From contig NZ_CP067396.1 in assembly GCF_023617245.1 (NCBI RefSeq), forward strand, positions 1,674,001 through 1,738,000: 64,000 bases of DNA. The letters are read 5' to 3'. Below are positions 9,655-18,100 of this stretch, one piece after another (within the stretch, counting starts at the first letter, position 1; every line of letters begins with the position of its first letter). The stretch comes from Lysobacter enzymogenes (GTDB taxonomy: Bacteria; Pseudomonadota; Gammaproteobacteria; Xanthomonadales; Xanthomonadaceae). The notes beneath the pieces are model-generated. The model saw only the letters and a list, made by a program, of their open reading frames with translations, was not told the origin of the DNA and searched no databases. The position numbers and the translations under genes were made by a program.

Positions 9655-12600
9655 ATGAAGATCAAGATGAAGCTTCTGGACATGACTCTGATCGGCCTGC
9701 TGACCGGCGGCGTGTTCGCCGCCGGCGCCGCCGCCCCCGCGTACGCGCAGAAGTCCGGCCAGCCGAGCCTGCCGCTGAAGCAGGGCGACGGCGGCCGCGC
9801 CGGCGCCGTGCCGGTGGACCTGAGCTCGCTCGACAAGCCCGCGCCCGCGCGCGAGGCGGTGGCGGGCGCGGCGGAGGTCCCGGCGCAGTGCCAGGGCAAC
9901 GAGTGCCGCAGCGACGAGGGCCTGCTGTTCCGCGTGCGCACCCGCGGCGAGGACAAGCCGGTCGCGCAAGGCGACGACCCCGCCGCGCTGCAGGCCAACC
10001 GCCGCGTCGACGTGGTGCGCGAGAACCTCACCGAAGGCACGGCCAAGATCGCCGGCAAGTTCCAGATCGACCTGCCCAACGGCGGCGTGATCTGGGCCAC
10101 CGAAGATCCCACCCTCGGCCCGCCGGTGCTCAACGTGCAGTCCGGTTCGACCGCGCCGTTCGAGAACGGCCGCATCATCAAGCCGGTGCGCTTCCACGCC
10201 TACACCAACTACGCGTCCTTCATCGAGAAGCTGCAGGTCACTGTGTACCGCGGCAGCGACACCGACCTGGTGACGCCGCTGGCGACCATCGACGTGCCGG
10301 TGGAGAACGTGGCCGAGCAGGAATGGGACGGCGCCTTGCCGGCCGGCTTGAACCTGCTCGCCGGCGACGAGCTGATCTACATCGCCCGCGCCTACGGCAA
10401 GAGCGGAGTGTTCGACGAAATCCAGCCGCAGCGCATCCAGTTGCTGAAGCCGGAAGAGTACGAGCGCGGCGTGCAGATCCAGCGCGACCAGGTGCAAAAG
10501 AGCCTCGGCCAGCCGATCGACGAGCGCAACGCCCAGGACCTGGCGATCACCAGCTCGATCTACGGCACCAACGCGATCCGGTTGCAGAACATCCCGGTGT
10601 ACGGCTCGCGCGTGCGCATCTACGGCCGCGACATCCCGCGCGACACCCAGCTCACCATCAACGACCAGACCTTCCCGATCGACCTGGAGCGCAAGTTCGC
10701 CGCCGAGTTCCTCGAGCCGGTCGGGCCGCACACCTATGCGGTCAAGATCAAGGGCCAGGGCGGGACGACGCTGGAGAAGAACCTCGACGTCAACGTCACC
10801 GGCAAGTACAGCTTCCTGGTCGCGCTGGCCGACGTCACCCTGTCCAAGAACAGCGTCAGCGGCAACATCGAGCCGATGGCGGCGGGCGACCGCGGCCGCT
10901 ACGACGACAGCTTCATCAGCGAAGGCCGGCTGGCGTTCTATCTGAAGGGCAAGGTGCAGGGCAAGTACCTGATCACCGCCCAGGCCGACACCCGCGAGAA
11001 CGAGATCAAGCGGCTGTTCAACGGCTTCTTCGACGCCGACGCGCAGGACATTTTCCGCCGCCTCGACCCGAACCTGTACTACCCGGTCTACGGCGACGAT
11101 TCCAACACCTATCGCGACGTCGACACCCAGGGCAAGCTGTACTTGCGCGTGGATTGGGACCAGAACCAGGCGATCTGGGGCAACTTCAACACCGGCATCA
11201 CCGGCACCGAGTACGCCCAGTACAACCGCTCGCTGTACGGCGCGGCGCTGGCCTGGCGCAGCCGCAACACCACCGTGCTCGGCGACCCGCGCAGCGAACT
11301 GCGCGTGTTCGGTTCCGAAGCGCAGAGTGCGCTCGGCCACACCGAGTTCCTCGGCACCGGCAACAGCCTGTACATGCTGCGCCACACCGACCTGCTGCCG
11401 GGTTCGGAAAAGGTCACCGTCGAAATCCGCGACGTCAGCACCGGCCGGGTCGAATCGCGCGTGGACCTGACGCGCGGCGCCGACTACGAAATCAACAACA
11501 TGCAGGGCCGGATCCTGCTGACCCGCCCGCTGTCGCAGATCACCCGCGAGAACGTGCGCACGCTGACCCGCGACACCCCGCTGGACGGCTACACCCAGCG
11601 CCTGCTGGTCGACTACGAATACGTTCCGGCCGGCTTCCAGACCGACGACGTCAGCGCCGGCTTCCGCGGCAAGCAGTGGTTCGGCGACCACCTCGCCGTC
11701 GGCGGCACCTACATCGACGAGAACCGCAGCGGCGACGACTACACCCTCAAGGGCGTGGACCTGACCCTGCAGGCCGGCCGCGGCACCTACCTGAAACTGG
11801 AGAAGAGCCGCAGCGAATCCACCGCGGCGCCGCTGTGGTATTCGAGCAACGGCGGCATCGACTTCGTCCGCGTCAACCCGATCGACGGCCCGCGCAAGGG
11901 CGACGCCGACAAGATCGAAGCGCGCGCCAACTTCAAGGAACTGGGCTGGACCCAGCTCGATTGGAGCGCGGGCGCGTGGTGGCGCGACGTCGATCCGGGC
12001 TTCTCGATCTCGCGCTACGACCAGGGCCAGGCCGTGCGCGAGTACGGCGCCGAATTCCTCGGCTACTTCACCGAGAACTTCAGCCTGTTCGGCCGCCACA
12101 CCCGCCGCGAGCGCGGCGACGAGGCGCTGGAACAGAGCCAGCTGACGATGGACTGGCGCATCACCAACGACGACCAGCTCGGCGCCGAACTGCGCCGCAT
12201 CCGCGAAGAGCGCGGCGCCGGCTCGACCGTGCCCGACCTCGACGCGATGCTGTTCGCGATGCGCTACACCCACCGCATCGGTTCCAGCCTGGAGCTGTAC
12301 GTCGCCGGCCAGTACACCGTCGACGACGACGGCGGCCGCTACGACCGCAACGACCTGGGCACGATCGGCGCGCGCTATCTGTTCGGCGACCGCTCCAGCG
12401 TCAGCGCCGAATACAGCAACGGCAGCCGCGGCAGCGCCGGCAAGGCCGAGGCCGAGTACCGCCTGACCCCGGACCACACCATCTACGGCGGCTACACCTT
12501 CAGCGCCGACAGCACCGAACGCGATCCGCTGTTCGACAACGTGCTGCAGACCGGTTGGACCATCGGCCAGCGCTGGCGCTTGAACAACCAGACCAACCTC

Positions 12601-13467
12601 TACAACGAAAGCGTGTTCCTCAAGGACCCGCGCGATTCCAGCGAGGGCATCGGCCACACCTTCGGCATGGACTTCTATCCCGCCGAAGGCTGGAACCTGG
12701 GCTTCAGCGTGATGGACGGCGACGTCGACGGCCCCTCCGGCCACATCGACCGCCGCGCCTACAGCCTCAGCGGCGGCCGCACCGACCAGCGCACCGACTG
12801 GTCGAGCAAGGTCGAATACCGCAAGGACAGCGGCGCCGAACGCCGCGAAGCCTGGACCACCGCCAACCGCCTGTTCTACAAGATCAACGAAGACTGGCGC
12901 ATCGCCGCGCGTTTCCTGTACTCCGACATCAAGGACCAGATCGACGTCAGCCGCGGCGCCAAGACCGTCGAAGGCAACCTCGGCTTCGCCTACCGCCCGC
13001 ACGACAACTCGCGCTGGGCCGCGTTCGGCAAGTACGTGTACCTGTACGACCTGGCCACCATCGGCCAGGAAGGCGGCAACCGCTACGACCAACGCTCGCA
13101 GGTGCTGTCGTTCGAAGGCATCTACCGCATCGACGACAAGTGGGAAGTGGCCGGCAAGGCCGCCAGCCGCTGGGGCGACTACCGCATGGGCCGCAGCGAA
13201 GGCCTGTGGCTCGACAGCCGCGCCGACCTGTTGGCCGGGCAGGTGCGTTACCACCTGATCGCCAAGTGGGACGCGATGGCCGAATACCGCTGGCTGTCGG
13301 TCAAGGACGGCGGCGACCGCCGCGGCTGGCTGGTCGGCGTGGACCGTCAGCTGAGCGAGAACTTCAAGGTCGGCGTGGGCTACAACTTCACCGACTTCAG
13401 CGACGATATGACGGATCTGGAGTACGACAACAAGGGGTGGTTCCTCAACCTGGCCGGTTACTACTAA
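9655..13467 (+). CDS. Secreted outer-membrane beta-barrel protein, partner of the DUF11 giant
   Basis: The protein has about 1,270 residues. The start at 9655 is preferred over the ATG at 9649 because GAGGA at 9643-9647 lies 7 nt before 9655 and only 1 nt before 9649. The N-terminus is a signal peptide: a Lys-rich start, the hydrophobic stretch LIGLLTGGVFAAG, and a likely cleavage after AYA. Near residue 110 the run ANRRVDVVRE resembles the tail of an OmpA-like domain. Ig-like beta-rich segments follow. From about residue 400 to the end there is a long alternating aromatic and polar pattern typical of outer-membrane beta-barrel strands, ending in NLAGYY. The C-terminal aromatic residue fits recognition by the BAM complex. 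It is tightly coupled to the upstream repeat protein and followed by a strong terminator. It may anchor or export the DUF11 protein, but no specific function can be assigned. Confidence 0.8.
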   Translation: MKIKMKLLDMTLIGLLTGGVFAAGAAAPAYAQKSGQPSLPLKQGDGGRAGAVPVDLSSLDKPAPAREAVAGAAEVPAQCQGNECRSDEGLLFRVRTRGEDKPVAQGDDPAALQANRRVDVVRENLTEGTAKIAGKFQIDLPNGGVIWATEDPTLGPPVLNVQSGSTAPFENGRIIKPVRFHAYTNYASFIEKLQVTVYRGSDTDLVTPLATIDVPVENVAEQEWDGALPAGLNLLAGDELIYIARAYGKSGVFDEIQPQRIQLLKPEEYERGVQIQRDQVQKSLGQPIDERNAQDLAITSSIYGTNAIRLQNIPVYGSRVRIYGRDIPRDTQLTINDQTFPIDLERKFAAEFLEPVGPHTYAVKIKGQGGTTLEKNLDVNVTGKYSFLVALADVTLSKNSVSGNIEPMAAGDRGRYDDSFISEGRLAFYLKGKVQGKYLITAQADTRENEIKRLFNGFFDADAQDIFRRLDPNLYYPVYGDDSNTYRDVDTQGKLYLRVDWDQNQAIWGNFNTGITGTEYAQYNRSLYGAALAWRSRNTTVLGDPRSELRVFGSEAQSALGHTEFLGTGNSLYMLRHTDLLPGSEKVTVEIRDVSTGRVESRVDLTRGADYEINNMQGRILLTRPLSQITRENVRTLTRDTPLDGYTQRLLVDYEYVPAGFQTDDVSAGFRGKQWFGDHLAVGGTYIDENRSGDDYTLKGVDLTLQAGRGTYLKLEKSRSESTAAPLWYSSNGGIDFVRVNPIDGPRKGDADKIEARANFKELGWTQLDWSAGAWWRDVDPGFSISRYDQGQAVREYGAEFLGYFTENFSLFGRHTRRERGDEALEQSQLTMDWRITNDDQLGAELRRIREERGAGSTVPDLDAMLFAMRYTHRIGSSLELYVAGQYTVDDDGGRYDRNDLGTIGARYLFGDRSSVSAEYSNGSRGSAGKAEAEYRLTPDHTIYGGYTFSADSTERDPLFDNVLQTGWTIGQRWRLNNQTNLYNESVFLKDPRDSSEGIGHTFGMDFYPAEGWNLGFSVMDGDVDGPSGHIDRRAYSLSGGRTDQRTDWSSKVEYRKDSGAERREAWTTANRLFYKINEDWRIAARFLYSDIKDQIDVSRGAKTVEGNLGFAYRPHDNSRWAAFGKYVYLYDLATIGQEGGNRYDQRSQVLSFEGIYRIDDKWEVAGKAASRWGDYRMGRSEGLWLDSRADLLAGQVRYHLIAKWDAMAEYRWLSVKDGGDRRGWLVGVDRQLSENFKVGVGYNFTDFSDDMTDLEYDNKGWFLNLAGYY

Positions 13468-13498
13468 CGGCGGGGTAGGGCGGCACCATCGCCGAATC

Positions 13499-13532
13499 AA
13501 AAAGGGCGTCCGCGAGAACGCCCTTTTTCTTT
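13499..13532 (+). terminator. Rho-independent terminator of the DUF11/beta-barrel operon
   Basis: An 11-bp perfect stem, AAAAAGGGCGT (13499-13509) with ACGCCCTTTTT (13518-13528), has an 8-nt loop and runs into a T-rich tract. It lies 31 nt after the beta-barrel stop codon. Confidence 0.9.
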
Positions 13533-13569
13533 GTCGCAACCGCAAGCGCCGAGTAAGTCGCGACCGCCC

Positions 13570-13599
13570 CCTGTAGGAGCGGCGCAAGCCGCGACCGCG
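13570..13599. repeat. REP-like extragenic palindromic element, copy 1
   Basis: This 30-bp element begins CCTGTAGGAGCGG and contains the dyad GCGGC-GCAA-GCCGC. An identical 30-mer occurs at 30021-30050. Elements of this kind are commonly scattered between genes in Lysobacter, Stenotrophomonas and Pseudomonas. Confidence 0.75.
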
Positions 13600-13803
13600 T
13601 CAACTCAACTATGCCGTCGCTTCATCCGAGCGCGTTCTACGACGGCGGCGTTGTTCGCGATGCTGTTGCGGCTTTCGATGTGATACGCATTGCGTGCATC
13701 AGCATTGCACACAGCTCGAAAAGCCTCACAAGCGGCTGTTGACAAGTGTTTTTGCGAGTAGCAGTCTTGGCGCTGGAGCCTAGAAACTCCTTCACGTAGC
13801 GGC

Positions 13804-13833
13804 ACCCACCTCCGACAAACCGGTGGGTTTTTT
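13804..13833 (+). terminator. Hairpin with T-run upstream of the C4-like RNA
   Basis: ACCCACC (13804-13810) pairs with GGTGGGT (13822-13828) across an 11-nt loop and is followed by a T-run ending at 13833. It has the form of an intrinsic terminator, yet no gene ends just before it. A TTGACA hexamer at 13739-13744 could promote a short transcript that ends here, or the hairpin may be an attenuator for the downstream element. Confidence 0.55.
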
Positions 13834-13867
13834 GTGCCCGAAGTTTGGGCGCAAGCTCGGCGCATGT

Positions 13868-13950
13868 CAGCGTCGGGAGGGCGGTGAATACAACACCCGA
13901 AAGGGGAATAAGCCCGCCGTCTACGTGCGGTTTCTAGCCTCCCGACATCC
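13868..13950 (+). ncRNA. Structured RNA element resembling C4 antisense RNA
   Basis: A perfect 9-bp outer stem, GTCGGGAGG (13872-13880) with CCTCCCGAC (13938-13946), encloses a CCC-GAAA-GGG hairpin with a GNRA-type tetraloop (13896-13905). It also encloses two competing pairings of CCGCC (13914-13918): with GGCGG (13880-13884), or as CCGC with GCGG (13927-13930). No coding frame explains the pattern. The general layout and words such as GGTGAATAC and AAGCCCGCCGT recall the phage-derived C4 antisense RNA family. That match is from memory and was not tested against a covariance model. The element sits 58 nt upstream of the XAC0095-like gene, so it may control that gene. Confidence 0.5.
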
Positions 13951-14004
13951 CGCCTGCGCATCCGCGCAGCGCGGGCCACTGGCTCATGGAGAGGAGTACC
14001 GCCG

Positions 14005-14244
14005 ATGCCCCGAAGAACCGCGCCCGCGACCCGCGCCGATTACGTCCTGCTGCCCGCCGACGCCTACCACGGCCTGCAGGCCTTCCGCGACGAACTGATC
14101 GGCATCGCCCAAACCATCGACCCCGCCGCCTCATCGCTCGAAATCCGCAAACCCGAACAATCGCGCCGCCGTGCCCTGGCCCGCGTGTTCCGCCTCTGGG
14201 CCGACCAAGTCCACGGCAACCTCGAAACGATCCGCTCCGACTAA
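14005..14244 (+). CDS. Small XAC0095-like conserved protein
   Basis: This is a 79-residue protein with a strong ribosome binding site (GAGGAG at 13991-13996, 8 nt before the ATG). A basic, Ala/Thr-rich N-terminus leads to a compact helical body with the words YVLLPADAYHGLQAFRDEL and FRLWADQVHGNLE. The pattern of Tyr, Leu-Pro, Leu and Arg-Asp is like the small XAC0095-type proteins that occur in many copies in Xanthomonadaceae genomes. That family name is my recollection and has no known biochemical role. It has no signal peptide or membrane segment, so it is probably cytoplasmic. The unusual RNA element directly upstream suggests control by an antisense or structured RNA. Confidence 0.75.
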   Translation: MPRRTAPATRADYVLLPADAYHGLQAFRDELIGIAQTIDPAASSLEIRKPEQSRRRALARVFRLWADQVHGNLETIRSD

Positions 14245-14610
14245 GCCCCTTCACCGCCCACCGGTCGCCGTCCGGCCGGCGGCGACCTTCGGCTCCGCTG
14301 CAATCGCAAGCGTTTTTACCTCGCGAGCAAGCCTCAACGGCTCGAACGCAAGCCATCACCGGATGCGCGCAACCCAATCCGCCTCGAACGCAAGCCGCCG
14401 AGCCTTGTCGCCAGCCCGTGCCATCCCACCGCACGCCCTAAACGCCCGACCGCAAGGCTCAAAGCGATGCGAGTTCGAGTCCTGTTGCGTTGCGACCGGG
14501 AGAGGTACCCCAGTAGATTCGGTGTCTACTTCGCGGCGAAGCACGAGCTTATTAGCTGCCACCTAGCGTCTGCGCCGTCGGTCCATTGAGATCGCCGAAG
14601 GTGGTTGATG
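14245..14610. other. Intergenic region without a supported gene
   Basis: The region contains an imperfectly looped dyad, GGTCGCCG (14263-14270) with CGGCGACC (14280-14287), that may end the small gene's transcript, though no T-run follows. CTCGAACGCAAGCC occurs twice, near 14340 and 14383. No reading frame here has convincing coding character. Confidence 0.5.
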
Positions 14611-15198
14611 TCATCGCGGGTCCCTCTCTCGTAGCGGCCATGAAGACGGCTCCAGTGTCCCCGCGGGGACTTCGACCTCACCACGAAGCTTGGCGTCCCT
14701 GAATATCCGAGCGGCTTTAATTATGTCAAGGTGGCTATATTTGTCCGAATCTGTATTCAAGATATTTTCGGCGTTCAGGTCGAATTGAAACTTTAGAGTG
14801 TCCGGGAGAGCTTGGAAGATTTCGAGGACATTTTCTTCGTCGGCGGCATTAAGGGCCATGCGGTAAACATCGCCTTCGCTGAAATCTTCGCTCTTCGATG
14901 GCTTTTCTATACGCCATTGCTCGCAGATTTCGATCAATACCCGGTAGGGTTTTTTGACCGCCTCGCTGATCAGGCTCCATTTTTCTTGGCCGAAAGCATG
15001 AGTCAGTTCGGCTACCGCTTCGTGGTACCTGTCGGGCTCAGTGGCTGCGCGTTCGTAGTAATGATAGATCGTCGTGTCAAGCAAGGAGAGATAGCTGTAA
15101 ACGTTCTCCGCATCGAGTAGCGTGGCGAGTTCCTTATCGAACTCCGAGGAGGGCTTGGACTTTAGCGCGAGCATTCGCTGTTGATGGATTTCGTTCAT
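14611..15198 (-). CDS. Candidate immunity protein of the RHS toxin
   Basis: This 195-residue soluble protein is acidic and helix-rich, without signal peptide or membrane segments. It contains clusters such as YSYLSLLDTTIYHYYERA and a central stretch with many Glu and Asp residues. I recognise no named family. Its ATG overlaps the stop of the RHS gene in an ATGA arrangement (15195-15198), so the two are probably translationally coupled. The coding DNA is visibly AT-richer than the surroundings, like the toxin tip just upstream. A small acidic gene directly after an RHS toxin tip is the standard position for the cognate immunity protein, which protects the producer and its kin. The role is inferred from position. 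Confidence 0.68.
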   Translation of the reverse strand: MNEIHQQRMLALKSKPSSEFDKELATLLDAENVYSYLSLLDTTIYHYYERAATEPDRYHEAVAELTHAFGQEKWSLISEAVKKPYRVLIEICEQWRIEKPSKSEDFSEGDVYRMALNAADEENVLEIFQALPDTLKFQFDLNAENILNTDSDKYSHLDIIKAARIFRDAKLRGEVEVPAGTLEPSSWPLRERDPR

Positions 15199-18100
15199 GG
15201 CTGACTTTTACTCATCCGGTTGGCTTCCTTGTACTTATCCACCCATATGTCGCCGAAATCGTGAGCTCTGGTATGGAAGTTGGCGCCCTGATTCTCTCCG
15301 ATTCTTTTTCTGAGTGCTCCAGCGTTAGCCGCCCAGCCGTTGTTCTTGAAGTAATCGATAAGGCGACTCAGTTCATAAAGCTCATGGGCCACCGTATGCA
15401 GTGTATGCATTTCGCTCTGGGCCACTGACTCGGAGATGCGGATCGGGATCTTGCCGTTCGGACCGGTAAGGTCACTGTACTTCACCATTCCGGTTTCTAA
15501 ATTCGTACCGCCCAATGGTTTTCCTTCCGGTGTACTTGCTTGCGGGGCATAGTAGTAGTAGGCCGCAAGGGGCGTGCCGTCGCTATTTTTTGGCATGAAG
15601 CGGTCTTCGATGATCTTGAACTCCACTTTGTCAAGATCCAATGTTAATTCCCTGTCGTCGAGCAGGCCGATTCTATCTGCGAGGTCCCAAATGTCGTCAA
15701 CGTTCAGCGGGCGCTCGCTTTTAGGCCAGCCGCCAGGCGGCTTGCTTAAGGGTTCGCTAGCGGCTCCACGAATATCGCCATAGCTCTTGCCGCTGCGCAG
15801 GAAAAGCTCGCCAAGGTCGTCTGCGGCATGGTTATTGACGAGTCCTTTGGTCTGAGCAAAAGGCAGGGACTTGATCGGTGTCCTAACCACGCGGCCGGGC
15901 GTAGAAAGGCCTGGGGCCGCGTCCATAATCGGCGCGGTAAAGGTGTCGTTGGCTATAATGGATTCCTGGATCGCTTGGGCATCACCTCCCAGCATTGAGG
16001 TGAGAGCTCCCTGCATTCCAGCCAACGGATTGTTGCCCCCGGCCAGCAGGGCGCGCCTGCTGAGTTCGCGCCTCGCTTCGATCATCGGATCGACTGGATA
16101 CATGCCTGGCAAGCGCGTAGATCCGGTCTTCCGATAATGGTCGACTTGTTCCTGGCTTATCCTCGGTACGACAGCGTCGATACGCTCGGCTGCGCTCATC
16201 GTCCCCGTGCGGCGATAGCCCATTCCGAGCATGCCCAGGAGGTACATGAGGTCGTAGCCGTATCCGGGGGCGCTGGGCGGCTTTGTACCGACCACGGTTA
16301 CCGTGGGCATGGCAGTCGCGTTGAGTTCCATCTTGCCGGCCAACTCGCGGCCATAGTTGTGTTCGAGCTGCAATAGCTCTGAATCACTGACATTTGCGGG
16401 CAACGGATCGTCGAAGAGAGCATTGAGCCTGGCGATTCTTTCGCTTCGTCCTAGCACCTGGTCTGGATCGCGAGCTATACGGATTTCTCTGGGATCGCGT
16501 TCATAGCCTTGGGGGTAGAGCTTGGCGTTAGACGTCGAATCGGCACCTTCTTGCGCAGCCCGCTCATCGGCGAAATTAAGTAGTAGCGTGTTGCCACTTC
16601 GAGCTGCTTGCGAAGGCGGCCGTTTAGTTTGCACCGCTCGGACCCCCATCGCGGCTGCATTGGCTAATACATTTCCGAACGCGTCAGTGGCGATGCGTTC
16701 CCAGTTCCATGACGCGTCTTTAACGCCGAACGCCTTTTCGACCCCTGTTTGTACAGCGCCTAACACTAGGCCGCGACCGAGAGATCGGGCTGTTTCTAAT
16801 GCGATTGCTCTCCACTGAAAGCTACCGTTGCCTTGAGGTGCTTCGACAGATGCGGAGTCCTTAGCGGCGTTGCCGTTGCTTCCCCCACCGAACATGGCTT
16901 GTCCGATAAAAGCTGTGGCGATATTTGCGCCTAGTTGGCGGTTGCTCCAGCTGACGTCGTATCCCGCCCATTTGTTGAATTGATAGTTTGCCGCCGTGGT
17001 AGCGACGGTTTGCAGCGCCATCGAGGAAGCCGTGCCCAACCCGATATAACTGGCGTACTGCGAGATCCCTGTCGTCGCAGCAGCGGAGGCTGCCGACACC
17101 GCGATGCTCTTGTAGTCGACTCGGCCTGGCGCACCGTGCGAGCCGGGATCGTAAACTGAGCGAGCCAGGTCCGAGCTGTTGCCGCCGAAGGGGTTGAGGC
17201 CCAGGCGTAAGGCTCTTCCCCAGTCGTACTGGCCGTTGAACATCAGCTGGCTCATCTGTCCCACATAGTTGCCCGCCGCCGCGCCGGCGGCTCCGCCTGC
17301 GAAGTAGCTGACGACCGCGGTGACGATGACGGAGATGACCTTCGACATCGCGCCGCACTTCGCGCCCGGCGCCGGCGGAATGTACGGTAATCCGGGCATA
17401 GTCGACCCAATCGCTTCCCCCGGATCGTACGGCTTGAACGTATTCGCATCGTTGCGACTCACATCCACCCGGGGCGCATCGAGCTCGCGCCCGCCGCCGA
17501 TTTCCTGGTCCGGTTCGCCCAGCCCGTTCGCTTCGGCCAGCACGTACCACAGCAGGTCGTTGCCGTAGATGCGCTGGGCCAGGGTGCGGAGGGTTTCGCC
17601 GGCCAGGGCCACGACCTTGGCGCCGCCGGCCTGGTACATGCCGACGCCGTTGAGGCTGACGATGCGGCTGCCTTCGGCGATCTGGGCCATCTGCTGGCCG
17701 CCGGCGTAGGCGTAGAGGTAGTTCGGCTTGACCGCGCCGTCCTGGACGAACTGGCCGTTCTTGATCGTGCCTTCGCGGCGCAGTTGCACCTGGCCGTCGC
17801 CGTTGTAGGCGTAGTAGCGCACGCGGTCGTCGATGCTGCCGGTGCTCAGGCGGGTGGTTTCCTGTTGGGAAATCAGGCGGCCGAGCGCGTCGTAGGTCAG
17901 GGTGTTGGTGGTGGGACGGTAGCTGGCGTTGCTGCTGGTGCCGCTGACGGTCTTTTGCTGGTAGCCCTCCCAGCCTTCGTAGGCGATGGCGTAGGTGTGG
18001 GTGTATTGCAGGGTGGTGGTCTTGAAGCCGGTGGCGCGGCCGAAGGCGTCGTAGGTGCTGTTGCCGTTGGCGTCGCGGTATTCGATGCGGTTGTTGAGGG

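Noticed and set aside
5261..9658. Long plus-strand open frame overlapping the DUF11 gene
   Set aside because: The product is Arg/Gln/His/Gly-rich nonsense typical of an out-of-frame read of a repeat array. It follows the same repeats without protein features.
9601..13587. A 1,328-codon open frame on the minus strand opposite the beta-barrel gene
   Set aside because: It is a high-GC shadow. Its translation is low-complexity Val/Ala/Asp/Gly/Gln, and the plus-strand product has a signal peptide, ribosome binding site and terminator.
13605..13979. A minus-strand frame of 124 codons across the RNA element
   Set aside because: It has no ribosome binding site or recognisable protein, and the region shows RNA-type inverted repeats instead.
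14461..14490. A tRNA-like word, GAGTTCGAGTCC
   Set aside because: It resembles a T-arm, but no acceptor, D or anticodon arm is found at the required distance.
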